From NCBI RefSeq assembly GCF_012911015.1, contig NZ_WVVV01000005.1:255-64254 (forward strand): 64,000 nucleotides of DNA. Reading direction: 5' to 3'. The DNA comes from Chelativorans sp. ZYF759. GTDB lineage: Bacteria; Pseudomonadota; Alphaproteobacteria; Rhizobiales; Rhizobiaceae. The translations under genes and the position numbers were made by a program. The notes beneath the pieces were generated by a model that was given only the letters and a program-made list of their open reading frames with translations, ran no database searches and was not told the origin of the DNA. Shown here one piece after another: positions 62,346 through 64,000 of this stretch. How positions within the stretch are numbered: the stretch's first letter is position 1; each line of letters begins with the position of its first letter.

Positions 62346-64000
62346 CTATATGGCGTTCATCGTCAGCAATTCGTAGGCGGCGACCTGCTCGTCGTCCTGA
62401 TTGGTGACGGACACGTCCCAGCGCACCTCGCCATATTCCTCGTTGCGCGCCTTCTTGTCCTTGGCGGTCAGGCGCACCTGGATCGCGTCGCCGGGCGAGA
62501 CCGGCTTCATGAAGCGCAGATTGTCGAGGCCGTAATTGGCAAGCACCGGGCCGGGTGCGGGATCGACAAAGAGGCCGGCGGCAAAGGACAGGATCAGATA
62601 GCCATGCGCGACGCGGCCGGGGAAGAAGGGGTTGGCTGCGGCCGCATCCTCGTCCATGTGCGCGTAGAAATTGTCGCCCGTGAATTCCGCGAAATGCTCG
62701 ATGTCGGCCAGCGTGATTTCGCGCGACGCGGTCTCCAGCGTGTGCCCGATTTCCAGCTCGGAGAATTTCACGCGGAAGGGGTGGACCTCCTTCGGTAGTG
62801 TCTTGGAGCCCGGCACGAATGTCCGGGTGATGCCGGACAGCAGGTCGGGGCTGGCCTGGATGGCGGAGCGCTGCATGTAGTGCATGACGCCCCTGATGCC
62901 GCCCATCTCCTCGCCGCCGCCGGCGCGCCCCGGTCCGCCATGGATCATGTGGGGCAGGGGGGAACCGTGGCCGGTCGCCTCCTTGCCGGTGTCGCGATTG
63001 GCGAAATAGAGCCGGCCATGATGCGCGCCCATCGCCAGCACGGCTTCCCGCGCGACCGCCGGATCATGGGTGAAGATCGACGCGACCAGCGAGCCGCCGC
63101 CGCGGTTGGCAAGGTGGCCCGCATGGGCGACGTCGCGATAGCCCATGATCGTCGAGACCGGACCGAAGGCCTCGACCTCATGCACGCGGGAAGCATTGTC
63201 TGGGTTGTCGCAGGAAAAAAGCAGCGGCGCGAGGAAGGCGCCCGCCTCCATCCCGTCGATGCCCCCCTTTTCCATATCGCCGAAGACGAGCCTGGCTTCG
63301 CTGGCGATGATCCTCGCCTTGGCGCGCACGTCGTCGCGCTGGGCGAGGCTGGCCAGCGCGCCCATGCGCGTCGCTTCGTCGCGCGGGTTGCCGACGACCG
63401 TTTTCGCCAGCCGCCCGGACAGCGCGTCGATAACCACGTCGCGATGGCCCTCCGGCACGATGAGGCGGCGGATGGCGGTGCATTTCTGCCCCGCCTTGGC
63501 CGTCATCTCACGATGGACTTCCCTGATGAAGGTGTCGAATTCCGGCGTACCGGGGGCAGCATCCGGCCCCAGGATGGAGGCGTTGAGCGAATCCTGCTCG
63601 GCGATGAAACGCGTCGAGTTCCTGAGCAGGTTCGGGTTGGAACGCAGCATCAGCGCCGTTTCGGCCGAACCGGTGAAGGAGACCACGTCCTGCGATCCGA
63701 GCCGGTCGAGAAGATCGCCTGCCGAGCCCGCCACGAACTGCACCGCGCCGTCCGGCAGGATGTTCGATTCCACGATCATGCGGAACGCGGCTTCCGCCAG
63801 CCATGCGGTCGAGGAAGCCGGCTTGACGATGGCGGGCACGCCGGCCAGCAGCGTTGGCGCCAGTTTCTCCAGCATGCCCCAGACCGGGAAGTTGAAGGCG
63901 TTGATGTGGATAGCCACGCCCTGCAGCGAGGTCGCCACATGCTGGCCAAGGAAATTGCCGCCGCGCGACAACTGCTCCAGGGCGCCTTCGACATAGATGG
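62346..64000 (-). CDS. paaZ: PaaZ, oxepin-CoA hydrolase/semialdehyde dehydrogenase, 5' part beyond the window
   Basis: PaaZ opens oxepin-CoA and oxidises the resulting semialdehyde in the phenylacetyl-CoA pathway. About 551 C-terminal residues are visible and the frame is open to the window edge ([20 protein letters not shown]). The aldehyde dehydrogenase part contains the catalytic Cys ([14 protein letters not shown]) and SFTGSAETA; the C-terminal MaoC hydratase domain has [16 protein letters not shown] and [11 protein letters not shown], with the Asp/His pair. The typical PaaZ is about 680-690 residues, so roughly 130 N-terminal residues are missing from the window. Confidence 0.93.
   Translation of the reverse strand, partial: IYVEGALEQLSRGGNFLGQHVATSLQGVAIHINAFNFPVWGMLEKLAPTLLAGVPAIVKPASSTAWLAEAAFRMIVESNILPDGAVQFVAGSAGDLLDRLGSQDVVSFTGSAETALMLRSNPNLLRNSTRFIAEQDSLNASILGPDAAPGTPEFDTFIREVHREMTAKAGQKCTAIRRLIVPEGHRDVVIDALSGRLAKTVVGNPRDEATRMGALASLAQRDDVRAKARIIASEARLVFGDMEKGGIDGMEAGAFLAPLLFSCDNPDNASRVHEVEAFGPVSTIMGYRDVAHAGHLANRGGGSLVASIFTHDPAVAREAVLAMGAHHGRLYFANRDTGKEATGHGSPLPHMIHGGPGRAGGGEEMGGIRGVMHYMQRSAIQASPDLLSGITRTFVPGSKTLPKEVHPFRVKFSELEIGHTLETASREITLADIEHFAEFTGDNFYAHMDEDAAAANPFFPGRVAHGYLILSFAAGLFVDPAPGPVLANYGLDNLRFMKPVSPGDAIQVRLTAKDKKARNEEYGEVRWDVSVTNQDDEQVAAYELLTMNAI

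Overview
The window reads as chromosomal DNA of a high-GC alphaproteobacterium of the order Hyphomicrobiales (Rhizobiales), probably near the Phyllobacteriaceae/Mesorhizobium group. The signs are a rhizobial-type flagellar cluster with motE, a DUF1217 protein and the master regulators visN/visR; a choXWV choline transporter; many small solute-uptake and aromatic or pyrimidine catabolic operons; and a rhizobial-style intergenic inverted repeat. The genus is an inference, because no rRNA or other species marker is present. No tRNA, rRNA, insertion sequence, prophage or CRISPR array was seen.

Region 1 (1-16847) is the flagellar locus. On the minus strand, reading from 10274 down: DUF1217 protein, flgF, fliI, a membrane-anchored unknown, flgB, flgC, fliE, flgG, flgA, flgI, motE, flgH, fliL, fliP, and then the first 28 codons of a flagellin cut by the window edge. 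Divergent on the plus strand: motA, fliM, fliN, fliG, flhB and a conserved unknown. visN-visR face this operon from the right and close the locus. Most junctions are ATGA overlaps or short gaps, so these are tightly coupled operons.

Region 2 (17185-23525) holds a DAO-type flavin oxidase, a DUF2333 membrane protein, thymidine kinase and the choline ABC operon choXWV, which ends in a clear intrinsic terminator. Region 3 (23550-32531) is a TRAP transporter divergent from a MarR regulator, followed by a thiamine-diphosphate enzyme. The same GTTTG-N4-CAAAC operator lies in front of both the TRAP/marR promoters and the enzyme gene, suggesting one regulon for an unidentified acid. Next to it is a second set: ferredoxin-reductase-like flavoprotein, FMN alpha-hydroxy-acid dehydrogenase, DCC-family thiol protein and a short-chain dehydrogenase.

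Region 4 (32874-40682) is a dipeptide/oligopeptide ABC operon whose two ATPases are fused in one 785-residue protein, followed by a patatin-like lipoprotein. A 216-bp intergenic inverted repeat follows.

Region 5 (41141-54675) is a reductive pyrimidine degradation locus: preT-preA (dihydropyrimidine dehydrogenase), a RutR-like TetR regulator, an omega-amino-acid aminotransferase, a ureidopropionase-type amidohydrolase, dihydropyrimidinase and an NMT1-type ABC transporter. RutR-like operators can be read in front of preT and in front of the aminotransferase. A MazE/MazF pair sits inside the catabolic operon. Region 6 (54706-64000) has a diguanylate cyclase, the pobR/pobA-pcaC-pcaH-pcaG-pcaB-MFS operon for 4-hydroxybenzoate and protocatechuate, a BrnT/BrnA toxin-antitoxin pair with a strong palindromic operator, and the 3' part of paaZ for phenylacetate degradation.
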